From assembly GCA_017743475.1 (NCBI GenBank), contig JAGHYV010000006.1:16283-80282 (forward strand): DNA of 64,000 nt, read 5' to 3'. The stretch is from Roseiflexus sp. (lineage in GTDB: Bacteria > Chloroflexota > Chloroflexia > Chloroflexales > Roseiflexaceae). Numbering within the stretch: position 1 is the first letter of the stretch; each line of letters starts with the position of its first letter. Below are positions 36,336 to 45,129 of this stretch, in pieces. The notes beneath the pieces are model-generated. The model ran no database searches and was not told where the DNA came from. It was given only the letters and a program-made list of their open reading frames with translations. The position numbers and the translations under genes were made by a program.

Positions 36336-37838
36336 ATGTCAGTGCCCTCCGCTACTCATGTTGATGTCATTATCGTTGGGGCTGGTCTCTCTGGCATTTG
36401 CGCTGCGTACTACATCCAGACGTATTGTCCGTCACGAACCTTTACCATTCTCGAAAGCCGTGACGCTATCGGCGGCACATGGGATCTCTTTCGCTATCCA
36501 GGAGTCCGTTCGGACTCGGATATGCATACGTTTGGCTACAGTTTTCGTCCCTGGCGCGGGTTGAAGTCGATGGCAGACGGTCCATCGATCCTGCGCTACA
36601 TCAAGGAGACGGCGCATGAATACGGAATTGATCGGAAGATCCATTTCGGGCATCGCGTTCTCCGCGCTGCCTGGTCGTCCATTGATGCGCATTGGAGCGT
36701 GGATGCCGTTCGCGTGTCGGATGGAACAATGGTCCGGTTCACCTGCAACTTCCTCTTTATGTGTACCGGCTACTACAACTACGATCAGGGCTACACGCCC
36801 GACTGGCAGGGGGTCGCGCATTTTCGTGGACAGATCGTTCATCCCCAACACTGGCCCAATAACCTCGATTATGCCGGAAAGCGCATTGTGCTGATTGGAA
36901 GCGGCGCAACAGCAGTAACGCTGGCGCCAGCGCTAGCGCAGCACGCGGCACACGTGACCATTCTCCAGCGATCACCGACCTATGTCGTTGCATTACCGGC
37001 GGAAGATCCGGTGACGCGATGGCTCTACCGGACCTTCCCAGCACACATCGCCTATCTGCTGGCACGTTGGTGGTCGATTGGGGTTGGTATCTACTTCTAT
37101 ACCCTGGCGCGCCGTCTGCCTGACGCGACCCGGCGCAATATTCTCAATCAGGTACGGGCGCACCTGGGACCCGATTTCGACGTCGAAACCCATTTCAATC
37201 CACGTTACAACCCATGGGATCAGCGGCTCTGTGTGGCGCCAGATGGTGATCTGTTTCAGGCGATCAGGTCTGGCAGACTGTCGATCGTCACCGATCAGAT
37301 CGAGACGTTTACCGAAACTGGGGTTCGACTCTCCTCCGGCGCCGAACTCAGTGCCGACATTATTGTGACGGCTACCGGTCTTGCGCTGAAACTGATGGGC
37401 GGGGCGCAGATCGTCGTTGATGGCGTTCCGGTCGATCTGGGAAAAACGGTGACGTACAAAGGCGCGATGTTTAGCAATATACCCAACCTGGCGCTGGCAT
37501 TCGGCTATACCAACGCCTCCTGGACGTTGAAGTGCGAACTGATAGCGCGCTTCGTTTGCCGCCTACTGAACCACATGGAACGTCATGGGTATGTTCAATG
37601 CACGCCGCGGATGCCCGATCCTGCGCAGGCGAAGGAACCGGCGGTGACGCTTACGTCTGGCTATATTCAGCGCGCAATCGATACTATCCCTCGTCAGACT
37701 GGCCGTGCTCCCTGGAAGGCATACCAGAATTATCTCCGCGATGTTCTGTGTCTGCGTTTTGGTCGGCTTCATGATGGGGTTATGGAATTCGTTCGACCGG
37801 GCTATCCCCGGATGCAGATGGTTCGGGAGGAACAGTAG
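36336..37838 (+). CDS. Flavin-dependent (Baeyer-Villiger-type) monooxygenase
   Basis: A 500-residue FAD/NADPH monooxygenase. The FAD Rossmann motif is VIIVGAGLSG (residues 11-20), followed by GGTWDLFRYPGVRSDSDMHTFGYSF, which is characteristic of this group; the NADPH motif is IGSGATAVTLAP near residue 190. It inserts one oxygen into ketones or heteroatoms; the substrate is unknown. ATG 36336 begins directly before the FAD domain. The stop TAG shares its last base with the GTG of the following SDR gene, so the two are translationally coupled, as in mycobacterial mymA-like pairs. Confidence 0.92.
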   Translation: MSVPSATHVDVIIVGAGLSGICAAYYIQTYCPSRTFTILESRDAIGGTWDLFRYPGVRSDSDMHTFGYSFRPWRGLKSMADGPSILRYIKETAHEYGIDRKIHFGHRVLRAAWSSIDAHWSVDAVRVSDGTMVRFTCNFLFMCTGYYNYDQGYTPDWQGVAHFRGQIVHPQHWPNNLDYAGKRIVLIGSGATAVTLAPALAQHAAHVTILQRSPTYVVALPAEDPVTRWLYRTFPAHIAYLLARWWSIGVGIYFYTLARRLPDATRRNILNQVRAHLGPDFDVETHFNPRYNPWDQRLCVAPDGDLFQAIRSGRLSIVTDQIETFTETGVRLSSGAELSADIIVTATGLALKLMGGAQIVVDGVPVDLGKTVTYKGAMFSNIPNLALAFGYTNASWTLKCELIARFVCRLLNHMERHGYVQCTPRMPDPAQAKEPAVTLTSGYIQRAIDTIPRQTGRAPWKAYQNYLRDVLCLRFGRLHDGVMEFVRPGYPRMQMVREEQ

Positions 37839-38659
37839 TGGCGCAGCGGATGCATCTCGCGGGTCGAACGGCAGTCGTCACCGGAGCAGCCAGTGGCATT
37901 GGCAGAGCTGTTGCTGTGTCGCTGGCGCGGCGGCGTTGCCATCTTGCCCTGGTAGATATCAACCAGGCGGGACTGGAGCATACTGCGGCGCTAGTTGCGA
38001 CCCATGGCGTGTGCGTGAGTTGTCACTGCATGGACGTGGCTGATGCGGCAGCAGTTGCAGCATTGCCCAATGCAGTGTGTCACATCCATGCTGGCGTTGA
38101 TGTGCTGGTCAACAGCGCTGGCGTCGCCGTATGGGGGACGTTTGAGCAGGTCAGCGACGCTGACTTCGAGTGGCTGTTCAGTGTTAACGTTCATGGTCTC
38201 GTGCGTATGACACGCGCGTTTCTGCCGCTCCTGAAAGCGAGCGATGATGCTCGCCTGGTCAATATATCGAGTGTGTACGGGCTGGTTGCCCCGGCAGGAC
38301 AGGCTGCGTACGCAGCGAGCAAATTCGCAGTGCGCGGTTTCTCTGAAGCGCTGCGCCACGAACTGGAGCATACGTCGGTCGGTGTCACAGTTGTTATTCC
38401 AGCTGGAGTAGCAACGTCCATTTCCCTAAATGCGCGCCGCCCTGCAGCACTTTCGGACGAGGAATTCGAGCGAGGGATGGCACGAGCGCGGAGATTGTTG
38501 AAACTCTCACCGGAGATCGCGGGTGAAACTATTGTCCGGGGCATCGAAGAACGGAAGGCGCGGGTGCTGATTGGCACCGACGCTCGATTGATCGATCTGC
38601 TGGTGCGCATTGCTCCGGTGTCATACTGGCAGATCATGCAACTTGTGATACGACGATGA
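37838..38659 (+). CDS. Short-chain dehydrogenase/reductase
   Basis: A 273-residue NAD(P)-dependent oxidoreductase. The cofactor motif is TGAASGIG near the N-terminus, NSAGV follows, and the catalytic Ser/Tyr/Lys are in ISSVYGLVAPAGQAAYAASK. The C-terminal part resembles SDRs acting on hydrophobic substrates. It starts at GTG 37838, overlapping the monooxygenase stop by one base, and probably interconverts the alcohol and ketone substrates of that enzyme. Confidence 0.92.
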   Translation: MAQRMHLAGRTAVVTGAASGIGRAVAVSLARRRCHLALVDINQAGLEHTAALVATHGVCVSCHCMDVADAAAVAALPNAVCHIHAGVDVLVNSAGVAVWGTFEQVSDADFEWLFSVNVHGLVRMTRAFLPLLKASDDARLVNISSVYGLVAPAGQAAYAASKFAVRGFSEALRHELEHTSVGVTVVIPAGVATSISLNARRPAALSDEEFERGMARARRLLKLSPEIAGETIVRGIEERKARVLIGTDARLIDLLVRIAPVSYWQIMQLVIRR

Positions 38660-38733
38660 GCCATAGACTGCTGCCCGAACCGATGCCGCACCTGTTGAAA
38701 GATTAGGAACGTAAGTAAGAGTTCACGTTTCTC

Positions 38734-38795
38734 CTGGGAGCGAGGGCATCTTACCTTCGTCAATGCGGCGAGGGAGGGACGCCCTCGTTGCCCAG
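38734..38795 (+). repeat. Intergenic hairpin repeat, copy A
   Basis: Arms CTGGGAGCGAGGGC and GCCCTCGTTGCCCAG around a 33-nt centre. The flank AGTTCACGTTTCTC just before it is shared with copy C. It follows the SDR gene. Confidence 0.7.
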
Positions 38796-38871
38796 GCGCG
38801 TGTGTTAACGATGCGAATAGTTATGAAAGTGAAACGGTTGGCATAGGTTAGCGACTCTTAACGCATTGCAC

Positions 38872-38900
38872 TTGCACGACTCCTATTCGCGTAGTACAAT
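38872..38900 (+). promoter_or_regulatory. Sigma70-type promoter of hpf
   Basis: TTGCAC, exactly 17 nt, TACAAT. It implies an untranslated leader of about 240 nt before hpf at 39150. Confidence 0.65.
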
Positions 38901-38963
38901 GAAACAACAGTCGTGAGTCTATCGCCTCTACTGAATATTCGTAGCCTGGAAAGGACGACAAAC

Positions 38964-39026
38964 GTGATCCACGCCGTTTGTGGCCCGCACGGTTACGGAG
39001 ACATATATATTGTTGTTGTTCGTTGA
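38964..39026 (+). CDS. Possible 20-codon leader peptide upstream of hpf
   Basis: GTG at 38964 has AAGGA eight bases upstream, better than many start sites here. It encodes 20 residues ending in DIYIVVVR, with six consecutive Ile/Tyr/Val codons, and stops at TGA 39024-39026. Eight bases later the strong hairpin 39035-39071 begins. The layout resembles a translation-controlled leader. No homologue is known to me; the peptide itself is inferred from the ribosome site and position only. Confidence 0.35.
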   Translation: MIHAVCGPHGYGDIYIVVVR

Positions 39027-39034
39027 TGACAGAC

Positions 39035-39071
39035 AAAGCCCTCAGCCGCCTGATCGGTGGTTGGGGGCTTT
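39035..39071 (+). promoter_or_regulatory. Strong hairpin in the hpf leader
   Basis: A 16-bp stem from AAAGCCCTCAGCCGCC to GGTGGTTGGGGGCTTT, fully paired with three G-U wobbles around a 5-nt loop. Only a short interrupted T stretch follows, so it may be an attenuator, a processing site or a structural leader element. It lies 78 nt before the hpf start. Confidence 0.6.
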
Positions 39072-39149
39072 CTGCATCCTTTAGGGCATTGTTGCCGCTT
39101 TATCGTCGTCTGCCCGTCATTGACGTGGGCAGTGAGGCAGGAGGCCGTT

Positions 39150-39731
39150 ATGGATCTGATCGTGAAAAGCCGCAATGGCAAGATCTCGGAGCGTCAGCGT
39201 CAACACATTGAGCAAAAACTCTCACGTCTCGACCGGTATCTCGACCGGATTGCTCAGGTGACGGTCGAGCACATGGAAGAAACGCGGCGCGACGAGGGAA
39301 ATGTCCATCGCGTGCAGGTGACGGTTGTCGGTGATCACGGCGTTCTGGTGCGTGCCGAGCGACGAGCGCCGGAACTCTATGCCGCGATCGATGAGGTGTA
39401 TGATACGCTCCAGCGTCAGATCGAGCGCTACAAGGATAAACACTGGCGGCGAGGAAAACTACGCCGTCAGGGTGGGCAGATAGTCGAGGCGCTGCCCGAA
39501 TTGGCTGCTTCCTCGCTCGACGATACCCAGGAAGAGGAGAATCGACCTCGCATCGTCCGCACGAAGGAGTTCCAGGTTAAACCGATGTACAGTGACGAAG
39601 CAGTAGAGCAGATGGAACTGCTGGGACACAACTTCTTCATTTTCCAGGATGCGGAAACCGGAAAACTGAATGTGCTTTACCGCCGCCAGGACGGCAATTA
39701 CGGTCTGATCGTGCCGGAAGTCAGTGGTTAA
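39150..39731 (+). CDS. hpf: Ribosome hibernation promoting factor (long form)
   Basis: A 193-residue long-type HPF, which dimerises and silences ribosomes in starvation. The N-terminal S30AE domain (about 1-105) is preceded by MDLIVKSRNGKISERQRQHIEQKL; the C-terminal dimerisation domain begins near VRTKEFQVKPMYSDEAVEQMELLGHNFFIF and ends NVLYRRQDGNYGLIVPE. AGGAGG lies six bases before ATG 39150. It has its own promoter and long leader, and a hairpin terminator lies about 50 nt after the stop. Confidence 0.96.
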   Translation: MDLIVKSRNGKISERQRQHIEQKLSRLDRYLDRIAQVTVEHMEETRRDEGNVHRVQVTVVGDHGVLVRAERRAPELYAAIDEVYDTLQRQIERYKDKHWRRGKLRRQGGQIVEALPELAASSLDDTQEEENRPRIVRTKEFQVKPMYSDEAVEQMELLGHNFFIFQDAETGKLNVLYRRQDGNYGLIVPEVSG

Positions 39732-39783
39732 CGGCGTACACAACGTCCGGCATGGCGCGATCAATCGCGCTCTGCTTTGATGC

Positions 39784-39806
39784 AGGCCCCGCCAGTTCGG
39801 GGCCTT
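39784..39806. terminator. Terminator between hpf and amrB
   Basis: Stem AGGCCCCG/CGGGGCCT with a 6-nt loop. It serves the rightward hpf transcript, and perhaps the leftward amrB operon that ends at 39903. The U-tract is weak on both sides. Confidence 0.7.
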
Positions 39807-39902
39807 ACGCTTCTCATGAATTGAACCATGTGCGTGCCGGGTATGCGGGCGTCCCCGGAGTGCGCGAGCGTTATGCGTGCAAGATGCGCGCGATCCCGGC
39901 AG

Positions 39903-40757
39903 TCACCTGTTCTGCACTTCGCTGCGCGCCGTCTGCCAGATAGCCGCCGCCCCATATCCGACGACCCACGGCGCTGCACGTTCAACATCGCCGGATGTGC
40001 CGTAGCGCAGGATGGTCACCCGGTTCGCGCCGAGTTCACGGCATGCCCACAGGACAGCCGCGATCGCGCCACTGCCGCACGCATATCCGACCCCTTCCGC
40101 CTCGGCAGCAATGACGGCATCTGGATCGAAGGCTTCAACTCGCTGCAGCAACCCGGCATCGAGGCGACGCGCCACCGGTTCCGGTTCGTAGTGCGACAGA
40201 TCGGAACTGGCGACCAGAAGCGCATCCCGCCCACGTAGCGTTTCTGCCAGCGCAGCGCCGAGCGCAGCTGAGGTAACGGCGCTCTGATCCGCCAGCATTA
40301 CTGGCAACAGCCGAAATGAACCAAACACGCGCTGCAAAAATGGCAGTTCGATCTCGACTGCGTGCTCATCGTCGTGGCGGCGCGGCGTCAGACCAAACCC
40401 CGTCCGTCGTCGCAGCGCTGCGTCAAGGCACGCAATTGCATCGTTATCGACGGGAACAATACCAAGCGGCGTTTCGTAGGCGGTATGTCCGGTAGTGATC
40501 AGGGGCGTTTGTCCGCCGCGGTGCCAGGGTGACACGATGACGACAATCTCCGGTGTTCTGCCGCGCACACAGGCGAATGCCCACGCAGCGATCGAACCAG
40601 AGTAGCGCACACCGGCATGTGGCGCCAGCACTCCCCATACCTTTCCCGGTAGCGCTGGCGGTTCCGCCTGAGCCAGGTAACGATCAATCTCACGTCGCAG
40701 GTGCGCAGGGTTTGATGGGTACCAACTCCCGGCAATTGGGGATGGACGAATATCCAT
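39903..40757 (-). CDS. amrB: AmmeMemoRadiSam system protein B (MEMO1 family)
   Basis: A 284-residue MEMO/dioxygenase-fold protein. Family motifs: MDIRPSPIAGSWYPSNP, GVLAPHAGVRYSGSIAAWAF, HDDEHAVEIELPFLQRVF and LLVASSDLSHYEP, with the metal-site histidines in PHAG, DEHAVE and SHYE. ATG 40757 follows GGAGGTGG. It is the last gene of a leftward run after corA. Its partner AmrS lies 20 kb away in this window. The biochemical role of AmrB is not settled. Confidence 0.92.
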   Translation of the reverse strand: MDIRPSPIAGSWYPSNPAHLRREIDRYLAQAEPPALPGKVWGVLAPHAGVRYSGSIAAWAFACVRGRTPEIVVIVSPWHRGGQTPLITTGHTAYETPLGIVPVDNDAIACLDAALRRRTGFGLTPRRHDDEHAVEIELPFLQRVFGSFRLLPVMLADQSAVTSAALGAALAETLRGRDALLVASSDLSHYEPEPVARRLDAGLLQRVEAFDPDAVIAAEAEGVGYACGSGAIAAVLWACRELGANRVTILRYGTSGDVERAAPWVVGYGAAAIWQTARSEVQNR

Positions 40758-40794
40758 GTTCCACCTCCGACCGAGAACTGAAAACCAACGGTCG

Positions 40795-41814
40795 TTACAA
40801 CCACCCGCGCCATTTGAAAACACCGATCAGGATCAGGCTGATCATTCCCATTAACCCGAGAGCGAAAGGATACCCCCAGGGCCAGCGCAACTCAGGCATA
40901 ACATCGAAGTTCATGCCGTAGATCCCGGCGACCAGCGCAGCCGACATCAGGATGATCGACGTGATGGTCAGCGTTTTCACCACCTCGTTAAGTTGGTTGG
41001 ACTGGACTGACAGAAACGCATCGAGTGCGCTGGACAGGAGATCGCGGTAGGTATCGATACTGTCTGTAATACGGATCAGGTGATCGTAGACATCCTGGAA
41101 ATACGCAGTCATTTCACGTGGATAGATCGGCGCTTCACGCCGGATCAGCACGTTGAGCACATCGCGTTCAGACGCCACAATCTTGCGCATCAACAACAGT
41201 TCGCGTTTGAGTGTAAAGATTTCCTGGAGCAATTCAGGACGGAAATGATCGAAGATCTGCGCTTCAACTTTTTCCACACGCTCGATCAGTTCATCCAATA
41301 CTGGAAAATACTCATCGACAATAGTATCAAGCAGATGGTAAAGCAGTTCGGAAACATCCTCGCCAAAATCATGCTCATACCGCTGCCAGCAGCGGATGGT
41401 TTCGTCGATGGCCACGATTGGATCTTGATGGATGCACACCAGATAGTTTGATCCAATGAACAGACTCACCTGCTGAGATGATACCCGCCGTTGTTCAACA
41501 TCATACTGCAATGCGTAGAAGACCAGGAAATAGTACTGGTCATATGCGTCGATCTTGGGTCGCTCGTGGAAATGGGTTGCATCCTCAATCGCCAGCGGAT
41601 GGAAGCCAAACTCCTCAGAGAGCAGCGCCAGATCCTCCGGACGCGGATGCTGCAAATCGACCCAGACAATCTGATCCTTCTGCTGGATCAGATCGCTGAT
41701 CGCCGCAGGTTCAACTGTGCTGTCAAAGCGCCCATCATGCTGACAGACGACAAGATGACGCATAGCCGCGCATGGCGCAGCCTGCTGTCGGGTATTGCGA
41801 ATCAGACGCGCCAT
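40795..41814 (-). CDS. corA: Magnesium/cobalt transporter CorA
   Basis: A 339-residue CorA-type channel subunit. A large cytoplasmic alpha/beta and helical domain (WVDLQHPRPEDL, HFHERPKIDAYDQYYFLVFYAL, long helices 145-290) leads to two C-terminal membrane helices separated by the invariant GMN in IYGMNFDV. It forms a pentameric Mg2+ channel. Its ATG lies one base after the stop of the preceding TrkA gene; the second possible start, MRHLVVC, would remove 17 residues. Confidence 0.94.
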   Translation of the reverse strand: MARLIRNTRQQAAPCAAMRHLVVCQHDGRFDSTVEPAAISDLIQQKDQIVWVDLQHPRPEDLALLSEEFGFHPLAIEDATHFHERPKIDAYDQYYFLVFYALQYDVEQRRVSSQQVSLFIGSNYLVCIHQDPIVAIDETIRCWQRYEHDFGEDVSELLYHLLDTIVDEYFPVLDELIERVEKVEAQIFDHFRPELLQEIFTLKRELLLMRKIVASERDVLNVLIRREAPIYPREMTAYFQDVYDHLIRITDSIDTYRDLLSSALDAFLSVQSNQLNEVVKTLTITSIILMSAALVAGIYGMNFDVMPELRWPWGYPFALGLMGMISLILIGVFKWRGWL

Positions 41815-41815
41815 A

Positions 41816-42478
41816 TTACTGGAACCGCTCCGACAGCGCCGCCTCGCGGTCGCGATATACTAGAGCAATTACCTGGTCCCCTGCCTGGATAACGGTTTCG
41901 CCTGACGGTAGAATGACGTCGTCACCGCGCAGGATCGCGGTCAGCAGACAATCGGGGGGCAAATGTAGTGACGCAACATTCTTCCCGACTGCGCTTGACT
42001 CAACAGAAACGGTAAACTCAATGAGCGAGATTCGCCCCTCACGCAAGCGAGTCAACTGAACGATTGCCCCGAGATTGATATCCGCCTCCAGTCCGCGCCC
42101 GATCGTCTGCGCCGTATCGATCGGCAGGTCAACCCCCATGCGGCGGGTGAAAAGCCAGGCATTCTTTGGATTGTTGATCCGCGCTGCAACGCGACCCACA
42201 CGAAACTCGCGCTTGCACAGCACCGCGATGACCAGATTATCCTCGTCGTCGCCAGTGACCGCTGCAACCGCGTCGGCAAACTCTGCTCCCGCTTCACGTA
42301 GTACCGAAGGATCGCACCCATCTCCTTCGATGACTCGAATGTCGGGAAGGGTGCGCATCAGTGAGTGCACCACCTGTTCCTGTTTTTCGACCAGTGTGAT
42401 CGAGTGACGCCCCTCAGCAGCCAGAAACATTGCCAGGTTGCGCCCGATTTTGCCGCCGCCAACGATAATCACATTCAT
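41816..42478 (-). CDS. trkA: TrkA-type potassium uptake regulatory protein
   Basis: A 220-residue RCK protein with an N-terminal NAD-binding domain (VIIVGGGKIGRNLAMFL; VIEGDGCDPSVLREAG; AVTGDDEDN) and a C-terminal TrkA_C domain (LIEFTVSVESSAVGKNV to VIQAGDQVIALVYRD). Such proteins gate TrkH/KtrB potassium channels on nucleotide binding. It follows a second TrkA homologue by 90 nt and is almost fused to corA. No TrkH/KtrB membrane subunit is in the window. Confidence 0.92.
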   Translation of the reverse strand: MNVIIVGGGKIGRNLAMFLAAEGRHSITLVEKQEQVVHSLMRTLPDIRVIEGDGCDPSVLREAGAEFADAVAAVTGDDEDNLVIAVLCKREFRVGRVAARINNPKNAWLFTRRMGVDLPIDTAQTIGRGLEADINLGAIVQLTRLREGRISLIEFTVSVESSAVGKNVASLHLPPDCLLTAILRGDDVILPSGETVIQAGDQVIALVYRDREAALSERFQ

Positions 42479-42568
42479 GTCGCTGGTATTCCGTCTCTAT
42501 CTGAACCGTATTCACACAAGGTCTGTTCATCGACAATTCTACTGGCAGGTCGCACCGGACCGTAAATT

Positions 42569-43213
42569 TTATTGAATCATCGATTCGAGCAGGCCCGTTG
42601 CTGTCGCCAAAACCGCAATATGCACGACATCCCCTTCTTCGAGCAATACTCCTGGCGTAGGCAGAAAAGCACGCCCGCGCCGCACAATGGCAACCGGCAT
42701 AATTTCGCCCGGCACCGACAGATCGCGCACAAAATGCCCCACCAACCGTCCAGTAATAGTTACCTCTGCGATCTCTACTTCACCGCCGCCAAACTGGATC
42801 GACGACACGGTCTCATCACCGTGCAGAATCCGGCGAATCGTATGGACGGCCCAACTTGTCGAACTGATTGTGCGAATGCCCAGCTCGCGGTAGATCGCCT
42901 CGCGCTGAGGATCGTAAATGCGCGCCACCACATTCGGCACACGAAAGACATCGCGGGCAACAGTTGCCGTAATGTAATTCGAATTGTCGCCATTGGTTAC
43001 GGCTGCAAGTGCATCAGCGCGCTCAACGCCAGCCTCACGCAGCGTATCGCGATCAAACCCGACGCCCAGCACGGTTTGCCCGCGGAACTCACGCCCGAGG
43101 CGCTTGAACGCTTGCGGATTCTTGTCGATAACCGAAACTGAATGTCCCTCGGCGACCATCTGCTGCGCCAGCAGACTTCCAACGCGACCGCATCCGACGA
43201 CAATCAGATGCAT
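42569..43213 (-). CDS. trkA: TrkA-type potassium uptake regulatory protein (second copy)
   Basis: A 214-residue RCK protein homologous to the next gene: LIVVGCGRVGSLLAQQMV, VLGVGFDRDTLREAGVERADALAAVTNGDNSN, and a TrkA_C domain ending in GVLLEEGDVVHIAVLA. Two tandem TrkA genes suggest a heteromeric gating ring, as in other gram-positive-like and chloroflexal lineages. It begins nine nt after the argF stop, so the ion-transport genes probably share a transcript with argF. Confidence 0.92.
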   Translation of the reverse strand: MHLIVVGCGRVGSLLAQQMVAEGHSVSVIDKNPQAFKRLGREFRGQTVLGVGFDRDTLREAGVERADALAAVTNGDNSNYITATVARDVFRVPNVVARIYDPQREAIYRELGIRTISSTSWAVHTIRRILHGDETVSSIQFGGGEVEIAEVTITGRLVGHFVRDLSVPGEIMPVAIVRRGRAFLPTPGVLLEEGDVVHIAVLATATGLLESMIQ

Positions 43214-43222
43214 ATGCCACCT

Positions 43223-44164
43223 CTACAAGCCAAGCAGGGTCAGAATCAGCGCCTTCTGAACGTGCAACCGGTTCTCCGCCTGCTCGAACACCACTGATTG
43301 CGAACCGTCGATAACGTCAGCGGTAACTTCTTCGCCTCGGTGCGCCGGAAGACAATGCATAAACAATGCCCCGGAACGGGCACGGCTCATCAGCGAGGCA
43401 TTGACCTGGTAGGGTTGGAAGATTGGTCGTCGCCGCGCCGCTTCGTGTTCCTGCCCCATCGACGCCCATACATCAGTATAGACTGCGTCTGCGCCCTCGA
43501 CGGCTTCAACCGGCGAGGGTGTGATCCAGATCGAAGCGTTGTGTTCGGCAGCAAGCCGTTCGGCGAGTGTCAGAATCTCAGGATCAGGGCGATAGTCGGG
43601 TGGGCAGCCGATCCGGATGTTTATCCCCAAAGTGGCGCCCAGCAGCATAAGGGAATGGGCAACATTGTTCCCATCGCCAACATACGCCAGCGTCAGTCCT
43701 GCAAGTTGCCCGTAATGTTCACGTAACGTCAGCATATCTGCCAGCGCCTGACAGGGATGCTCACGGTCAGAGAGCGCATTAATGACCGGTACAGTTGCAT
43801 AGCGTGCCAGGGTTTCGACTGTCGCGTGCCGGAAGACCCGCGCTGCAATGGCATGCACCCAGCGGCTCAGATTGCGCGCTACGTCAGGGACGCTCTCACG
43901 CCCGCCCATATCGATGTCGTTTGCCGACAGATAACTGCCGTGCCCGCCAAGCTGGGTCATTCCAGCTTCAAAGGCGACACGTGTGCGCAGTGAGGGCTTC
44001 TCGAACACCAGCGCCAGCGTCTTACCCTGCAATGGCAGCGCCCCATGTGCATCACGAGCGTGCCCACCGTTTCGCCATTCCGCCTTGAGCGCCTGCGCAC
44101 GATCCAGCAGCGCTTCAGCCTCAGTGCGCGTTAGATCAGCAGCGGAAAGAAAGTGCCTGACCAT
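43223..44164 (-). CDS. argF: Ornithine carbamoyltransferase
   Basis: A 313-residue enzyme that makes citrulline from ornithine and carbamoyl phosphate in arginine synthesis. The carbamoyl-phosphate site FEKPSLRTRVAFEAG, HPCQALADMLTL, and the ornithine-side MHCLPAHRGEEV are intact. GAGGAACGAC lies before ATG 44164. It lies 12 nt after a Uma2 gene and nine nt before trkA. argH, a later step in the same pathway, is divergent about 1 kb away. Confidence 0.96.
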   Translation of the reverse strand: MVRHFLSAADLTRTEAEALLDRAQALKAEWRNGGHARDAHGALPLQGKTLALVFEKPSLRTRVAFEAGMTQLGGHGSYLSANDIDMGGRESVPDVARNLSRWVHAIAARVFRHATVETLARYATVPVINALSDREHPCQALADMLTLREHYGQLAGLTLAYVGDGNNVAHSLMLLGATLGINIRIGCPPDYRPDPEILTLAERLAAEHNASIWITPSPVEAVEGADAVYTDVWASMGQEHEAARRRPIFQPYQVNASLMSRARSGALFMHCLPAHRGEEVTADVIDGSQSVVFEQAENRLHVQKALILTLLGL

Positions 44165-44176
44165 GTCGTTCCTCGT

Positions 44177-44794
44177 CTATTCTGCATCAAAGACTGCGTC
44201 AACGCTGACGGCGAAACCCTCCAGCAACGCCGATGTCGCCTGCGCGCCGCGCCCAAACGTTTCGTGTTCGCCGCGGGCATCACCCAATAGCCGCAAGACC
44301 ATGATGGTCTCGTTGAGCGGATTGATGATCCAGTATTCGGGGATCCCGCCTTCAGCGTGATCGGTGCGTTTTTCGACCAGATCGCGCTCAGGCTTCTTAT
44401 GACTCACGACTTCCAGCACGAGATTGGCGCCGGTCCAGAACTGTTCCTGACGGCGCGTATCACGTGCTGAACGCACTAGCAGCAGATCAGGTTCACGGTA
44501 CTTCCCCGAATGAATGCGGAGACGCAATGGCGCAACCAGCACTTTACCGCCCTGAAGTTCATTTGCAGCCAAGAACGGCTGGCAGAGGAAGAGGAGAGTT
44601 GATTGATGACGATCAGACGGCACCGGTAGAACTTCGATATATCCATCGGTGAATTCGATCAGAGCGCTTGCATGACCGCTCAACCACAGATAATCCTCCT
44701 CGTGCCATTGGCCCTGGCGCGGTGCAGCACTGCACACCAGTGCATCGAGTTCTTCCTGGGAAGTGGTGATCGTTGAATGGTGCGAAACGAGCAT
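44177..44794 (-). CDS. Uma2 family (DUF820) putative endonuclease
   Basis: A 205-residue protein of the Uma2 restriction-endonuclease-like fold, expanded in cyanobacteria and Chloroflexota. YLWLSGHASALIEFTDGYIEVLPVPSDRHQ, KYREPDLLLVRS and LVLEVVSHKKPERDLVEKR carry the expected acidic positions of the D...E-x-[VK] core. The function of these families is unclear, and they are often linked to mobile DNA. ATG 44794 was chosen over an adjacent GTG at 44797. Confidence 0.85.
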   Translation of the reverse strand: MLVSHHSTITTSQEELDALVCSAAPRQGQWHEEDYLWLSGHASALIEFTDGYIEVLPVPSDRHQSTLLFLCQPFLAANELQGGKVLVAPLRLRIHSGKYREPDLLLVRSARDTRRQEQFWTGANLVLEVVSHKKPERDLVEKRTDHAEGGIPEYWIINPLNETIMVLRLLGDARGEHETFGRGAQATSALLEGFAVSVDAVFDAE

Positions 44795-45129
44795 CACCTT
44801 GCACTCTCGAATGCGGATGCAACTCCTCCTGCTGATGATATACGCATTGTACCACAGAGCAAGGGTCAGGGGTGAGGGCGCTGGTCGAACATCAGGGGTT
44901 CTGCCTCTTTGTCAAGCCATGTATCCTGATGCGGCACACCTTACAAAGAGATGGGCGCATCTGTGCCGTCGGAATAACATTCACTGAAAACCGCACCTTT
45001 TGCCGCTTATCGCCCGCTGCGCACCTAATCTTTATTTCGTGTACCATGACCGTGTCTTTCATCTGTGGCGCCCGTCCAGGAGTTCTCAGTTCTTGGTTCT
45101 CAGTTCTCGGTTCTCACAAGGAGCAAAGC
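44795..45129. other. Divergent intergenic region, Uma2 to argH
   Basis: 335 nt without a supportable gene. Close to argH there are three imperfect tandem copies of a TTCTCAGTTCT-like unit (45082-45117). A minus-strand TACAAT at 44846-44851 may serve the Uma2-argF run. Confidence 0.4.

Noticed and set aside
38899..38916. Five-codon ORF at the hpf -10 box
   Set aside because: It lies across the promoter itself and cannot be transcribed from it as a leader.
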